Shown one piece after another: positions 1 through 12,542 of a stretch of DNA of 64,000 bases. The DNA is from Citrus sinensis (Eukaryota > Streptophyta > Magnoliopsida > Sapindales > Rutaceae): assembly GCF_022201045.2 (NCBI RefSeq), contig NC_068558.1, positions 2,108,001 through 2,172,000 on the forward strand. Reading direction: 5' to 3'. The position numbers and the translations under genes were made by a program. Under the pieces are notes generated by a model. It worked only from the letters and a program-made list of their open reading frames with translations, ran no database searches and was not told where the DNA came from. Position 1 is the first letter of the stretch, and every line of letters starts with the position of its first letter.

Positions 1-352
1 GGCTAGTTAGTAACATATGAGAGATCTGCTTGTGCAGTTAGTGTAGGACGATGACATTGGTACCTGTGTAATGCTGTGTATAGATTAACAAAGCAAACGG
101 AAAGAAACACAATTTCATGGCACCAGCAGAAGGCTAGGTATCTCTGGGAAAAAAATGCTTGAAACTTCAATGAAAGTTTGATGTAAATACTTCTCTAGGA
201 GTGTCCACGTCCACCTTAAGCAATAAGCAAATTGAGTTCTTTAGTTTATTAAATGCCTGGAAATATTGAAGTGGTTTCACTTGGATAGTGGAGTTGCATA
301 AAAAATCTTTTTTTAACTAACTTGGATGTCTGAAAGCTGTTTTATTGTGCAG

Positions 353-1351
353 GCATTGTCCGACCAAAAAGAATAAGAGCAGAGTTCCTAAACGAGTTCA
401 CAAGGCTGAGAGGGAGAAACTGAAGCGCGAGCATTTGAATGATCTCTTTCTTGATCTTGCCAATGCTGTTGGTAATTTAGGACTCTTTAATTGGCTTCTT
501 TGCCATCCTTCTCCATACTGTGTCAACAAAATTGTCTGAAGTTCAAACCTGTTTCTCCTTAATATGTCACCTTTTTATTGGTTTTATAAACCAATCCTTT
601 GAATTATCTTAATTAAGGACATCCCTTGTACAGAAGTGAATCAGCCAAACAATGGAAAGGCCTGTGTGTTGAATGAAGCAGCTAGACTATTGAAGGACTT
701 GTTTAGCCAGATTGAGTCACTAAATAAGGAGAATGCATCTCTCTTGTCTGAATCTCACTACGTAAGGCCGCTGGACTTAATTTTGTAGCTTCTTTACTAA
801 ATAGTCTTCCTACTAATATGCATCCCGCAATACCAGCAGTTCTCCAATTTGAATATGCTATATGATATTTTGTCTGCTGGTTTATGTGATTTAGTTTATT
901 CCCTTCGGCTACAATTTATTTAAGTTGGATGAAATTTTTACAGGTCACCATTGAGAAGAATGAATTGAAGGAGGAAAATTCTTCTCTTGAATCTCAAATT
1001 GAAGTTCTGCAAAGCGAACTACATGCAAGGGTGGTACAATCTAAACCTGACTTGAATATACCTCCTGAATTTCAGCAACCAGAATTGTCTTCACATTTCC
1101 CGGGAGATAGCTATGGATTTCCTGCTGCTGTAGAACCAACACTATCTCAAGCGCCTGCTGTCCTTGTCGTCCCCATCCATTCTGACCTTCAAGCTTATTC
1201 AGCATCTGATGTTGCTCAACTCACATCTAAACCCGCCTCAAATGTAAGCAAACCGCATGCTAGGTATCCCAACCCTGCAGATTCCTGGCCTTCCCAACTT
1301 CTTGGGGAGAACGTTTCTAGTACTAGGGAAAATGCTGATAGAAACAAATAA
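353..1351 (+). CDS. PYE: POPEYE/bHLH47-like transcription factor, 3' part (first exon outside the window)
   Basis: Three coding exons are readable: 353-471, 634-761 and 944-1351 (stop TAA 1349-1351), with GT/AG borders and phases that join cleanly. The first carries the basic region and helix 1 (HKAEREKLKREHLNDLFLD), the second the loop and helix 2 (NNGKACVLNEAARLLKDL), and the third the end of a leucine-zipper-like coiled coil (EKNELKEENSSLESQIEVL) and a Pro/Ser-rich tail. In Arabidopsis PYE is a nuclear, iron-deficiency-induced bHLH repressor of iron homeostasis genes that pairs with ILR3-type bHLHs. The basic region and coiled coil are diagnostic of this small subfamily. The start codon is not in the window: no coding segment joins upstream of 353, so positions 1-352 are probably intron. 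The gene is partial at the window edge, not broken. Confidence 0.85.
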
Positions 1352-2851
1352 GCTTAAACCTTGTAGCTCCTTACCTTGTTTTTAGTTAATTGGCGGAGTT
1401 TGTATATTTTGATGGATGATGATGGTTGTTATAGTGTTTTTGATGTGCATCGGTTGATTTTGATGCTTGGCGTTTGGTAGATGATGGTTGGTAACCAATA
1501 TAAACTAACGATTTTGGTACAATATGAAAACTACACATTTTAGGATTGGATACTGAAACAGTTGAAACTTGAAAGATGTAAATAACACAATCGAATTTTC
1601 AATTTCCTTTTTTTCTTTTTTAAGTAATAGCGGTTCAAGACTTCAAGTTTTTTAATGAAGCAATACTTACTACTTAGGTTAGGTAGCTGCTTCTGAGGAG
1701 TTAATGGTGCATTTATTTTTTGAATTAGGAAATCAGAATGCTAATATTTATTTCATAAAGTAGAGCTGGGAATCGGAATTATAGGGCTCATCTTATTTTG
1801 GGATTTGGAATGGGGAATACGAGGTTGATTCTAAATTTCAAGAGGGTTAGAAATCCCACTTTCTAGGTCAAATTATTTTACCTCTCAATAAAATAAAAAA
1901 TGTCTATTTGTCCTCAATTTAGAAAAAAAAAAAAAAACCGAACATGATTGGATTTTTGCGGGATTGATTTGTAGTTGACGAAAAGTAGTAGTCATGACCG
2001 TCGCATGCTGGTAGTTGAATGCAGCGTAGTCGATTGTCGAGCATCACCTTCGCACGTGATGTAGATCGCCAGCCTCGCTCCTTGTCGACTAATAATAATA
2101 ATAATAATTAAGGGTATTTTAATAACTTAAATAATCTATTTTGATTCGAAAATAAAGTAAATGGGTTAACGGCGGTTTAGTTCATTCAGATTCTTATATT
2201 TTAAGTAAATAATTTATTTTTATTTTTATTTTTATTTTCATTTCTATCAATTCTGATTCAAAATTAATTTGATTCTTATTTAATAAACATACCATAACAT
2301 TTTTCAGTCCCCACAAATACAAAATCGGGGGATTAAAGAGTAACTGTTGGTTAAAATATCGGTCTTACAATTTTTTTAAAGTTAGAAACTACTAGAGAAG
2401 GATATCACTGAAAGAAAGGGTTAGCTTTTAGAGATTCCCCAAATTATTTGTTGAACCAAACCCAACCCCCACCCCCACCGCTTGGGCGCTCGGTGGAATA
2501 CTTGCTGCATCAGGAACTCAGTTGTACCCTACTCGTCCTTTTTCTCGAAAAACAAAGTAATTGGAGTTTAGGGGCTGCGTTGCAAGAACTTGACAAATCA
2601 GCTTTAACGTTTAATCATATTTAACAACTCCGCGAAGCACCCAATATTTATCCCGCAACCGGCTTTTGGCTCTTTTGTAAAAACATTTTATACTGCTTTT
2701 TGCGCTCTTGTCCGCTTTTCCTTTTCCTCTCTTAAACAGAAAACAGCAACCACAGTCTGACTAGAAAAACCAAAAAAAGCTTGTAACTTAGGCAAATATT
2801 TCGAGATCAGAACAAGCTAAATAAACGAGGAAAACGCTTTGAAGATCAGAT
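1352..2851. other. Intergenic: PYE 3' flank, TE-like AT-rich DNA, HVA22 promoter
   Basis: There is no gene. About 1737-2310 resembles a decayed nonautonomous transposon: it has scattered GGAAT/ATTCT motifs and a right part (2245-2300) rich in ATTCTGATTC and TTATTTAATAAACAT-like words, but I could not pair clean terminal repeats. An (ATA/AAT)n microsatellite lies at about 2087-2108. The last 200 bases are the HVA22 leader and promoter, A-rich and without an obvious TATA box. Confidence 0.35.
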
Positions 2852-5051
2852 ATGGGATCTGGGGCTGGAAGCTTCTTAAAAGTTTTACTTAAGAACTTTG
2901 ATGTTCTTGCTGGGTATGCATATTTCTCTTTCTCAAAGTTTGAGATTTTTCAACAATTTGGTTCGGTAATCCTGGAAAATGAAAAATACAGTTTTAGGGT
3001 TTCAATAACAAGACCTTTCGTTAACGGGTACCGTGAATAGAACTCACTGATATCATTTGATGTTCTTGCTTGGGAGATTTTTCTTGTGAATGGAATTTTT
3101 TTCCCTGTTTTTATTATGTAGGTCAATTAGATGGCGCTATTTTTTTCCCTTTACTACTAGATTCTTCTATTTGACATTAATGTGAGGCAACCTCAAAGTT
3201 GAAATTTTTTCGCCTAGGATAAACTCTCTCCGAACTAATTTGGTCTAGTACAAACGGAATCATTGTCAATTGAAAACAGGCATTTTTTAATTTTTTTTTT
3301 TATATTCGCGTTAATTTGGTAAATGCTGTGCTTTTTAAGGATTATATTCTAATTTAATTTCTGGCTTTTGTATTGCAGGCCTGTGGTCAGTCTTGTTTAT
3401 CCTCTGTAAGAGCGCCATCTAATTCTTTATCATTTTATTTTAGTGAAATTGTAGCAACCTCGATTTTATTGTTTTAGCTTTCCTGCTTATATGTATTATG
3501 CTGTGTTTAGACGATCAATCCTTTTGATGGCTACTTGTGTTATTCCTTGTTTAAGATTAATATGGGTGTTTTTTTTCATTTGGGTCATCTTCTCAGGTAT
3601 GCCTCTGTTAGGGCAATTGAGACCAAGTCTCCTACTGATGACCGGCAATGGCTTACTTACTGGATTCTCTATTCTATGATTACCCTTGTTGAACTCACCT
3701 TTGCCAAAGTCATTGAATGGTAAAAATCTTGCTCTTTGCCTATCTATCTCTCTGTCTGTCTTTTTAGCCAAGTCCGTTAAATGTGTTCCATTCTTAATTT
3801 GAGGCTTAGTTTCTTTTTATTTGGATTTTTCTTGTTCTATTTTAAGTATCTCCTGTAGTTTGTTACAAAATACAGAGTTTCCCAAGCAAATAAAAATGTC
3901 ACGTGTATACCCATACAATTTTTCCAAAACCACTGCTATCTATTTGTGAGGCAAAAAAAAAAAAAATACTTTGTTTCAGTTGACTAACTAATGAAAAATT
4001 GGTTATTGAGCCCATACATTCGACCAAAATTTAACAGAATAGCAATTTTCTCAAAAAATGTGCCTTTCTACCATTATCAAAGTATATATTTTCCAAAAAC
4101 ATATAAATTGATCCTTGTTCTCTCGATGTCTTGATGCAGTTATTGCATTATGTAAACTTGTAGATTCTATTCTGTTCTCCAAGAAATAATTCAAAGAAAA
4201 ACATATGGAGCCATCCAAAGATTCACATTGATGTAGTTTTTCCATGATTTCACCTCAAAATCTCCTGCTTGTTCTTTTAGCCATTCTAGAGAACTCTTTA
4301 CTCTTAATTCAGTCGTGGGAAAAACAAAATGTGAGTATTGTAGTTCAAGCTATGATTTCAAATATCTCCAAGCCTCATAGGTTTGGTGGTTAGATTATGG
4401 TCGGTACACCTTATCTTGCAGGGATTCTTTATGACATAATTGCTTCTTAATTTATTCACAATTGTAGAGTAGCAGGAGCAGATATAGAGTCTAATCTAAA
4501 CCCTTTGTGGCAGGATTCCTATTTGGTCGTATGCAAAGCTGATTTTTACCTGCTGGCTGGTCATCCCGCAATTCAGTGGTGCTGCATATGTTTATGAGCA
4601 TTATTTGAGACCTTTCTTTCTCAACCCTCAGACTATTAACATCTGGTATGTCCCAAGAAAGAAGGATGTCTTCAGTAGGCCAGATGATATTCTTACTGCT
4701 GCAGAGAAATATATGGAAGAGAATGGGACAGATGCTTTTGAGAAGCTCATTCACAGGGTATGCCATCTTTGACAATCATTTTCCACGTACTAGGTCCTAA
4801 ACTCGTATATTGATGATAAAATTTATTAAAAGAAAGAGAAAAAAAAGAAGTATCCTCTGGAATTGAGGAAATCATGTTGTCTCTACTTGGCATCAAGCAA
4901 ATCGGATGGTGTTATATTATAGAACCAATGGTTTTTCTTTGAAGACAATATTTTTCCACCACTTGCTTATCATTTTTCTCTTGTTCTTCAGGCTGACAAG
5001 TCGAAGAGGAATTACGACCACTCTACTTACGAATATGACAATGTTTATTGA
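2852..5051 (+). CDS. HVA22-like protein (TB2/DP1/HVA22 family)
   Basis: Five exons: 2852-2913, 3379-3405, 3597-3719, 4514-4757 and 4992-5051, together 516 nt and 171 residues, with all phases consistent. The protein starts MGSGAGSFLKVL, as HVA22 proteins do. It has hydrophobic hairpin segments (around PVVSLVYPLY and WLTYWILYSMITLVEL, then FTCWLVIPQFSGAAYVYEHY) and a conserved tail with NIWYVPRKKDVF and the DDILTAAEKYMEENG stretch. HVA22/REEP/Yop1 proteins shape tubular ER membranes; in cereals HVA22 is ABA- and stress-induced and affects vesicle traffic and autophagy. Length and exon number match the family. The gene lies between PYE and the PRAF gene on the same strand, with no sign of damage. 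Which HVA22 letter (a-k) it corresponds to is not assigned. Confidence 0.93.
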
Positions 5052-5284
5052 GTTTCATGGCCCGTGTTGAGTTGCGTGGCAGCAGAATGAAAAAGACGTC
5101 TTTACTGTTACTATAATGCTTTTTGTTGTGGATACTTTTCCTCTTGTGTTGCAGACTTTTTTTTTTATTTTTTATTTTTATTTTGGGGTTTTGTAAGAGA
5201 ACTGAATGCTGTATAAGATTAAACGCTGTAATTATAATAGTTTGTGTTGCTTTTTCACTAATTTTCTTATGTTTCGTGGAGGAT

Positions 5285-5650
5285 TAAGAGTCTGTTTGGT
5301 ATGACTTATTTAAGAGCCATAAGTGCTTATTTAATTGTATAAGTGCTTTTTAAAATTTTTTATGGTGTTTGGTTATTTTTTTAATAGAGTTTTTTTAGCT
5401 TAAATAAACTAATTTACTTCTACTAGGAAAAGCCCAAAATCTGAGCTTTTGGGAGTAGAGGTTATAAAATTTTTTTAAATATATATAATATAAAAAATAT
5501 TATATAGTTTAATGGTTCAAAAGTATTTTTTTTATTGACAATCAAACACCCAATGACTTTTTGTCCAAAAATTCTATTGGTATAAGTTCTACTGCTATAA
5601 GCTTTATTGTTATAAGTTCTATTTAATAAGCTGTACCAAACGGAGCCTAA
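5285..5650. mobile_element. hAT-like MITE
   Basis: A roughly 365-bp element with inverted ends: the left end reads TTAAGAGTCTGTTTGGTA and the reverse complement of the right end reads TTAGGCTCCGTTTGGTA; similarity continues inward (ACTTATTTAA against GCTTATTAAA). It has no coding capacity, is very AT-rich inside, and has internal copies of an ATAAGTTCTA-like word. The GTTTGGTA termini are common in plant hAT-type MITEs. A clean 8-bp target duplication was not identified. It lies 230 bp downstream of the HVA22 stop codon. Confidence 0.6.
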
Positions 5651-5651
5651 G

Positions 5652-6688
5652 TATTGCTCCCTTATCCTATGTCCTTACATTTATTACATTGACGACACTG
5701 ATTAATGATCATCATGTGTGAGCCACGTGATGCCAGAAATCGACGGCGCAGAGGAAGTGCATTGCAGCTTCAGTTACATTTACACATCAGGGCAGAGGAA
5801 GGACGTAAACTAATTAACGTGAGTATTTAGATAAAGAAGAGGACATAGTTGTAATTTCTAACGAAATGATTCGGTTGGTGACGTGGAGTAAAACGAATCA
5901 GGATTCTTTTGTTTATTTTGGAATATAGAATCTTCAAACTCCGAAAAATCCAGAGAGATGGTAATAAAAAATAAATAAATAAATAAACAGTTAGAACTGG
6001 AGGAGGGAAAAAAGGGGGAGAGAGAAGCGCGCGTTAATTTTGAGAAATGATTGCATTAATCTTATGATTTCAAACGAAGCGAGCTCTGAACCTCATCAGA
6101 AATAATATGATTAATTGAAATTGCAAGCTCTTTATTAGGCCCCGTCGATCGCTCTCTCGTAAATTCATCCAGAAGCGAGATCCACCACAGACTCTCGGAA
6201 GCCCCAGTCTAATTCCTGATTTGTTTTTGTTAATTAGAATTCAGGTTAATATTATCCACATTGCCTTGTTTCCTTAAATTTCTGGCGCTTTTTTTTTTTT
6301 TAAAAAAAAAAACTTTTCCGTTTGATTACCGAGAAAGAAAGCATCGAATTCTTCTGTTTGTAAAGAAAAACGTAATGTAGAAGAATTGGATTCATTAGAT
6401 GTGTGTTAGAAGGTTTGAATTAAAATTTTTTGAAGAGATTCACTAGATGGCATAATACTATAGATTCTCATTATTGGCAATTTTGGATGAAATAGAGGGA
6501 TTTTTGAGCTGGGGATTGGAAAGATGTTTGTGAAGCTCTCGTGATTGAATAGATGAATTTGATATTTCAACTTCTGGTTGTGGAACTGTGGAGAAGTTTT
6601 ATATGGGGAGAACTCGGGCGTCGTTTTGTTATCTTCTAGAATTTCAGTTTCGCTTGCTTTGGCTGGACTTGATATTTCTGCTACCTGG
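5652..6688. other. Intergenic and probable 5' leader of the PRAF gene
   Basis: There is no ORF of interest. The segment has AT-rich runs, an (AAAT)n stretch at about 5965-5988 and a T-run/A-run junction at 6290-6311. The part from about 6100 likely holds the PRAF promoter and untranslated leader, because the predicted start at 6689 is the first in-frame ATG of its exon. Confidence 0.35.
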
Positions 6689-9600
6689 ATGGCTTCTTTT
6701 CAGCAGAATATTCTTGTTGAGAGGGACACTGAACAGGTATTATGTTTTCTTGGATGTTAGTTTTTTTTTTTTTTTTTTGGGAATGATTTTGTCATTTTTT
6801 AGTATTTCAGTTATTAACCTTAGTACAATTTTTAATGAAAAACAAGGGGCTAATGCTGATAGTTAATGGACCAGCAATTGATAACCTCATTTGATAGTCC
6901 GAAAATCATTTTACATCTGTGTTGCCATCAAGGTCTGCCAATGATCTTGGATTGGTTTATTTATTATTTAAGAATGGTTCCTCAACATTTTCTTTAGTTA
7001 TCTTCGTTCGATTCAACAATGCTTTACGGTATTCATAAACAACCTTTTTTCTTTTCCCCTCAATTTATTCCTTGTCTTATTCCTATGAATTTTTCTAATG
7101 GTTTTCCTGTTTGAACTGGGGTAAGTTTTTCTTCAAGGAAAGTTAGCTCATGTTATATATTTCTTATTTGAATTATGGATATATTTTTCATCTCTGCAGG
7201 CCGTTAGAGTCCTTAAGAAAGGGACATATCTGCTGAAGTATGGGCGTCGAGGAAAGCCTAAATTTTGTCCATTCCGGCTTTCTAGTGTATGTTTCCATGC
7301 ATATTTGAAATTTTAGTACAATTTCTATGCTTCAGTGCATTCCTCTCACTGAATTGTGTTGATGATGTGTTTCAATGATAAATTTCAAATGTCAATTACC
7401 ATATTATGCTGTTTGCATCATGATGTGTTTGATCAAGCTGATTACTAGGTATATTATCTTATGTTTTGAAGCAGTGTCTCATTCTAAATTTGGGGTCCAT
7501 AAATGTGCAAGTTAGAATCATTTGAATCATCATGTATTCTCTTTCTTTACGCTCAAGTCCTCTGTCAATTTTTCAGGATGAGAAATTGTTGATATGGTAC
7601 GCTGGCAAGGAGGAAAAACAACTAAAATTAAGCCATGTTTCAAGGATTATACCCGGACAGCGCACTGTAAGTTTGTGCGTTCCTTCAAATGAAATGAAGA
7701 CAGTATCTTCTTCTTTTTTTACGAGGGACCAATTGTGTTACAAGCTTCCTCTTCATCGTCTTCTTCTTTTGTGTGATTTATTTTCAAGACATACTCAAAT
7801 GGTTCATTTATAAGTGTATTTCTGGTTATCATTTTTCCTTGGAGGTTCTGTATTTCTGGTTCAATTTGATTTGTGTTTTCTTCAAAACCATATTGGTTTT
7901 GCTGCATGCATCTACCTGTATCTGCAACCAATTGATTGAACCTTAAAGGAAGAACCTTGGTTCTCATTCAACTTATTTGTTTTCCAGCAATCAATAATCA
8001 TCCCTGGGCATTTCCAACTTAAATTACAGTGACTCACTTAATGGATGAAAGCTACAAATCCCCAATAGATCCTCTTTAAACCTTCAGCATAAGTGTTAAC
8101 CGTGAACAACTAATAAACGTTGTTGTGTACCATTTGCAGGCAGTTTTTCAGCGATACCCTCAGCCTGAGAAAGAATATCAATCATTTTCTCTTATATACA
8201 GGAACAGGTCCTTGGATTTGGTGGGTACTTTAGCTTCTCTTGCTATAGCACAAAATTTTTTCTTCAACAAAGTACATTGATGTTCCACTTACATTTTCAT
8301 TTGGAATTTCAATGATTCATATTCAGTTATTAATTAATCCTGGTCAAGACATAAAAATTCAAATGGTCCACTTTATTGTCGTCATGGTGGTTTTCTCTTG
8401 AGTACACATCTATCTGCAACTGTCAAATCCTATTATTTGTATTGAAGCAGAGTCGTCAATTAAGCAAAAATAAGAGACACAGGGTTTTCATGTTGTATTA
8501 TGTTTTTGAACATCCATCACCGTCCCTATCCCAGCCCAAGCAAGTCCCAGCTTTTGTGAAAAATAGGTTAGACCAGTTTCTCACTTCTGTATTTCTTCCT
8601 TAGTATCATATTATTTGTAAATCATTTCTGTGAACATTAGTGGTATTGTGTGTGTCTGCACCCCTATGTTTCTGCGTGTGTGTATGTGCGCAATGGAGAG
8701 AGAGATGCGTAAAGAATGAATTCTACTTTCCTCTATTTCTGATTTCCTGTCTCTTTTACTTGAACTCTAAATGTAGAGGTTCTTGGAAGAGTTGGGAATT
8801 GTATTTGAGTTATGCTTAATCATTTAATTTAAGATGAAAACTGATCATTAATACTTTTTGTTGTCATATTTCTTTTTGATGAATCCCCTCCAGTAGTAGT
8901 TTTCTGGTTTGGGATTTTAAGGTACAGGAAAAATTCGGGAAAGCTTTAAAACTGTGGAGTCTTAGAGGCTTAAAACTTAAAACACTTAAATTGCACGGTT
9001 TATACATTTTCCCAGACTTTCCCGCACTTTAAAATTTCGGATTGGAACATTTCTACCCCATCCAGTATCCCTTTTCACACCTTGAAGATAATATAAAATA
9101 ATTGGGTTACAGTTATGTAACCTTATCTTTCATTTCTCTTTTTCCATTTTTTTCTTTTTTCCCAATGAACGTTTTTCATTTTAAAACATCAAACATTCTC
9201 TTGCAGTGGTAAAAATATTATAACTACCTGTAATTATTGGGTTCCTTGAGCAGATATGCAAGGACAAGGACGAAGCTGAGCTCTGGTTTACGGCCCTTAG
9301 AGCCTTAATTTCTGAGGATAACCGCTGCAAATCAAGAAGTGATAGTATATCATCTGATAGCCCACGTAGCCATACTCAAAAGAATTCTCCATCTCATGTG
9401 TCATCTATCAGCAGTGACTTAACCAACAAGGTTTCTTGCATGATGTCCGTTAAAATCATATTATCTGCTACTTTCTTTGAGTTAATCTTCTCTATGTGTT
9501 TCACTTGTCCCAGGATTCTGGAGACACCCAACCAATTCTGGTTGCTCATGAGAATTCTCCACAGAATAGATTGGGAAAAGCCTTCTCTGAGGTTTTATCA

Positions 9601-12542
9601 TTTACAGCAGCAGCAAAGGCTTATACTCGAGCTGAGTCAGTTTCCAAGTCCCTCAACTTTGTAGCCTCTGGTGGTTTAGATGATGCAAATAGTCGTAGCT
9701 CCACAGCTGATTCCTTTCGAATTAGTTTATCCAGTGCTGTAAGCTCATCCAGCCAGGGATCTTGTCATGAAGATTTTGATGGTTTGGGTGATGTTTTCAT
9801 CTGGGGAGAAGGATTCGGCAATGGGCTTTTGGGTGGTGCTGTCAATGGGGTTGAAATTTCTTCTGCTGACAGGAGGGATGCTCTTTTGCCTAAGGTCCTG
9901 GAGTCAACTGTGGTCCTTGATGCCCAAAGTATTGCTTGTGGGAGTAAGCATGCTGTGTTAGTCACCAAACAGGGACAGATCTTTAGTTGGGGTGAGGGAT
10001 CTGGTGGCAAGCTTGGGCATGGAGTGGAAGCTGATGTTTCTTATCCGAAGCTCATTGATGCTCTCAATGGATCAAACATTCATATGGTGGCTTGTGGGGA
10101 ATTTCACACCTGTGCTGTAACATTTTCAGGTGATCTTTATACATGGGGTGATGGTATTCACAATCTTGGTCTTCTAGGACAAGTTAGCGAAATTAGTCAC
10201 TGGATCCCCAGAAAAGTAAGTGGTCAGATGGAGGGGTTGCAAATATCATCCATCTGCTGTGGACCTTGGCACACAGCCGCTATTACATCGGCAGGGAAGT
10301 TGTTTACATTTGGTGATGGAACTTTTGGAGCCCTGGGCCATGGAGATCGTAGCAGCACTAGTGTGCCTAGAGAAGTTGAAACGCTGAAAGAATTAAAAAC
10401 GGTGATGGCTTCTTGTGGTGTTTGGCACACTGCTGCAATTGCTGAAGTTGCTGGTAAAACTTCTGGTTCCAATGGACTTTCATCAAAAAAGCTATTCACC
10501 TGGGGGAATGGGGCTGAAGGCCAACTCGGACATGGTGATGCAGAACCTAGAGTAGTTCCACTTTGTGTCAAAGTTTCAGATGACATTAGCTTTTGCAAAG
10601 TAGCCTGTGGTCACAGCATCACTATTGCTTTAACAGCCACAGGACAAGTATTTTCAATGGGGAGTGCTGATTATGGACAATTAGGAAGTCCAGGAAGCAC
10701 TGGTAAGTTTCCCACTCGCATTGAAGGAAACATCAAACACAGATATATTGAAGACATAGCATGTGGTTCTTATCATATCGCGGTTGTAAGTTCAAAATCT
10801 GAGGTTTACACTTGGGGAAAGGGAGCAAATGGTCAGTTAGGCCATGGGGACAATGAAAACAAACAAACTCCTACACTTGTTGAAGCTTTGAGGGACAAAC
10901 AAGTAAAGAGTGTGGTTTGTGGTTCCAACTTTACTGCTGCCATATGTCTTCACAAAGGTGTTTCTATTGCTGATCATTCCATATGTTCTGGTTGTCGTTA
11001 TCAATTTAATTTCAGAAGGAGGCGTCATAACTGCTACAACTGTGGGCTAGTTTTTTGCAAATTGTGCAGCAGTAAGAAGTCAATGAAAACTGCTTTGGCT
11101 CCGGAGATAAACAAGCCTTACCGCGTGTGTGATGATTGTTTCATAAAATTGAATACAACCTCAGAATCTGGATCAAATTCACAGATTCCAAGGAATTCTA
11201 GTGGATTATTTCAGAACTGTAAGAGGGTAACTGAGAAAGAAAACATGAATTCTAGATCTGTTGGACGACTTTTGAGACTTGCATCTTTTGAATCATTCAA
11301 AGAGGCTACCGATGGACAATCTAAGCCCAAGGGGAAAAGTTATCATGCCTCTCCCTCTTTAAATGGAAAATTCCAATGGGAACCAAACTCTGACTTCATT
11401 AAGTCAAACAAAATATCTGCTTCTCCTCCTGGCTCAAGGAGGGTTTCTCGAGCACCATCCCCTATATCAAGGAAGTCAAGTCCTGCTTGTTCCATTACAA
11501 TGAATTCTTTTACTGATCTTGCAAATTCAGAAGTCATTTTTGAATACTCAAAACAAACAAATGACAACTTCAACCAAGAACCAGATGTTTTAAGAGCGCA
11601 GGTAAATCCACACATAACCAAAAGTAATACGTCCTGCCATGTATGTAGGCTATTATATCTTAAGAAATTTAATGATATATGGAAATTATAGGCAAACTAC
11701 ATTGACCAAACCTAATGTGAAAGTTTGCTTGCCTCTTCAATTTTCTTGAATGTCACAGTGATTGTGACTGAACTGATGTAAATTCTGAATGCAGTTGGAG
11801 GATCTTACTCGCAAATCACAATTCCTAGAAGTAGAACTTGAAAGGACGTCAAGAAAGTTGAAGGAGACGACTCAAATTGCACAGGAGGAAGCTGAAAAAA
11901 ACAAAGCTGCACAGGAAGTAATCAGGTCTCTAACTGCGCAGGTGAGAGGCCTGATCGTTGGTTCAAATCTTGCATTGTGGCTTGAATTTAGAATTGCTGC
12001 AACACAATTTATTGTTCCCCTCTGTAGATTTGATTGAAGTCACTTCAAAGTTTGATTTTGATAGGCATAGGCTCGACCTGGTTCAGCATTGGGGATTGAA
12101 ACATAAAACGGGTCAAATATCAGGATGAAGGATAGAAAATTAGATGCCAATAAGTCCAGGGTTGCATGCAATCCCGACATTTTCTTACTAACCATATGAA
12201 TGCAGGGACCTAGTTTGTTTAACTGTATATATGATTGATATTGATATAAATGTTTATCATAATATGATTGCATATATACATGGAGGTAGAGGTTGTGTAT
12301 TTATCAAACATCTTGACACAGTTGGATATGAGTAAGACTGCAGACTGTTCATAGGAATATAAAAAGAGAACATTCATCAAATATCCTTCATCTTGCACAT
12401 TCTTGGATTGCGATTCTAGAGTTCATCTGACAATCATTTGGTGATTGGTTCAATTCTTTGACAGTTGACGGACATGGCTAAAAGAGTACCCGAACAGTCA
12501 TATACAGGCACAATATCCCATTCACATGCTTATTGTAGCTGA
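6689..12542 (+). CDS. PRAF-type protein: PH, RCC1 repeats, FYVE zinc finger, coiled coil
   Basis: Eight exons: 6689-6736, 7200-7286, 7577-7666, 8140-8220, 9254-9430, 9514-11601, 11795-11941 and 12465-12542, coding for 931 residues, with every internal exon in phase 0. Order of domains: PH-like domain about residues 17-125 (LLKYGRRGKPKFCPFRLSSD), seven RCC1 propeller repeats about 253-641 (recurring WGEG/WGDG/WGNG and LGHG), FYVE finger about 653-707 with paired cysteines and the plant variant RRRRHNCYNCG, a Ser/Pro-rich linker, then a coiled coil at 858-906. PRAF proteins bind phosphoinositides and act as guanine-exchange-like factors in membrane traffic and polarity. Family members often end in a BRX domain near residue 1000-1100; here a stop follows LTDMAKRVPEQSY and no BRX sequence was seen by eye down to 12830. 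The last exon is the least certain; the rest is clear. Confidence 0.93.

Noticed and set aside
10224-10598. 124-codon minus-strand ORF opposite the PRAF gene
   Set aside because: It is a shadow of the RCC1-coding exon.
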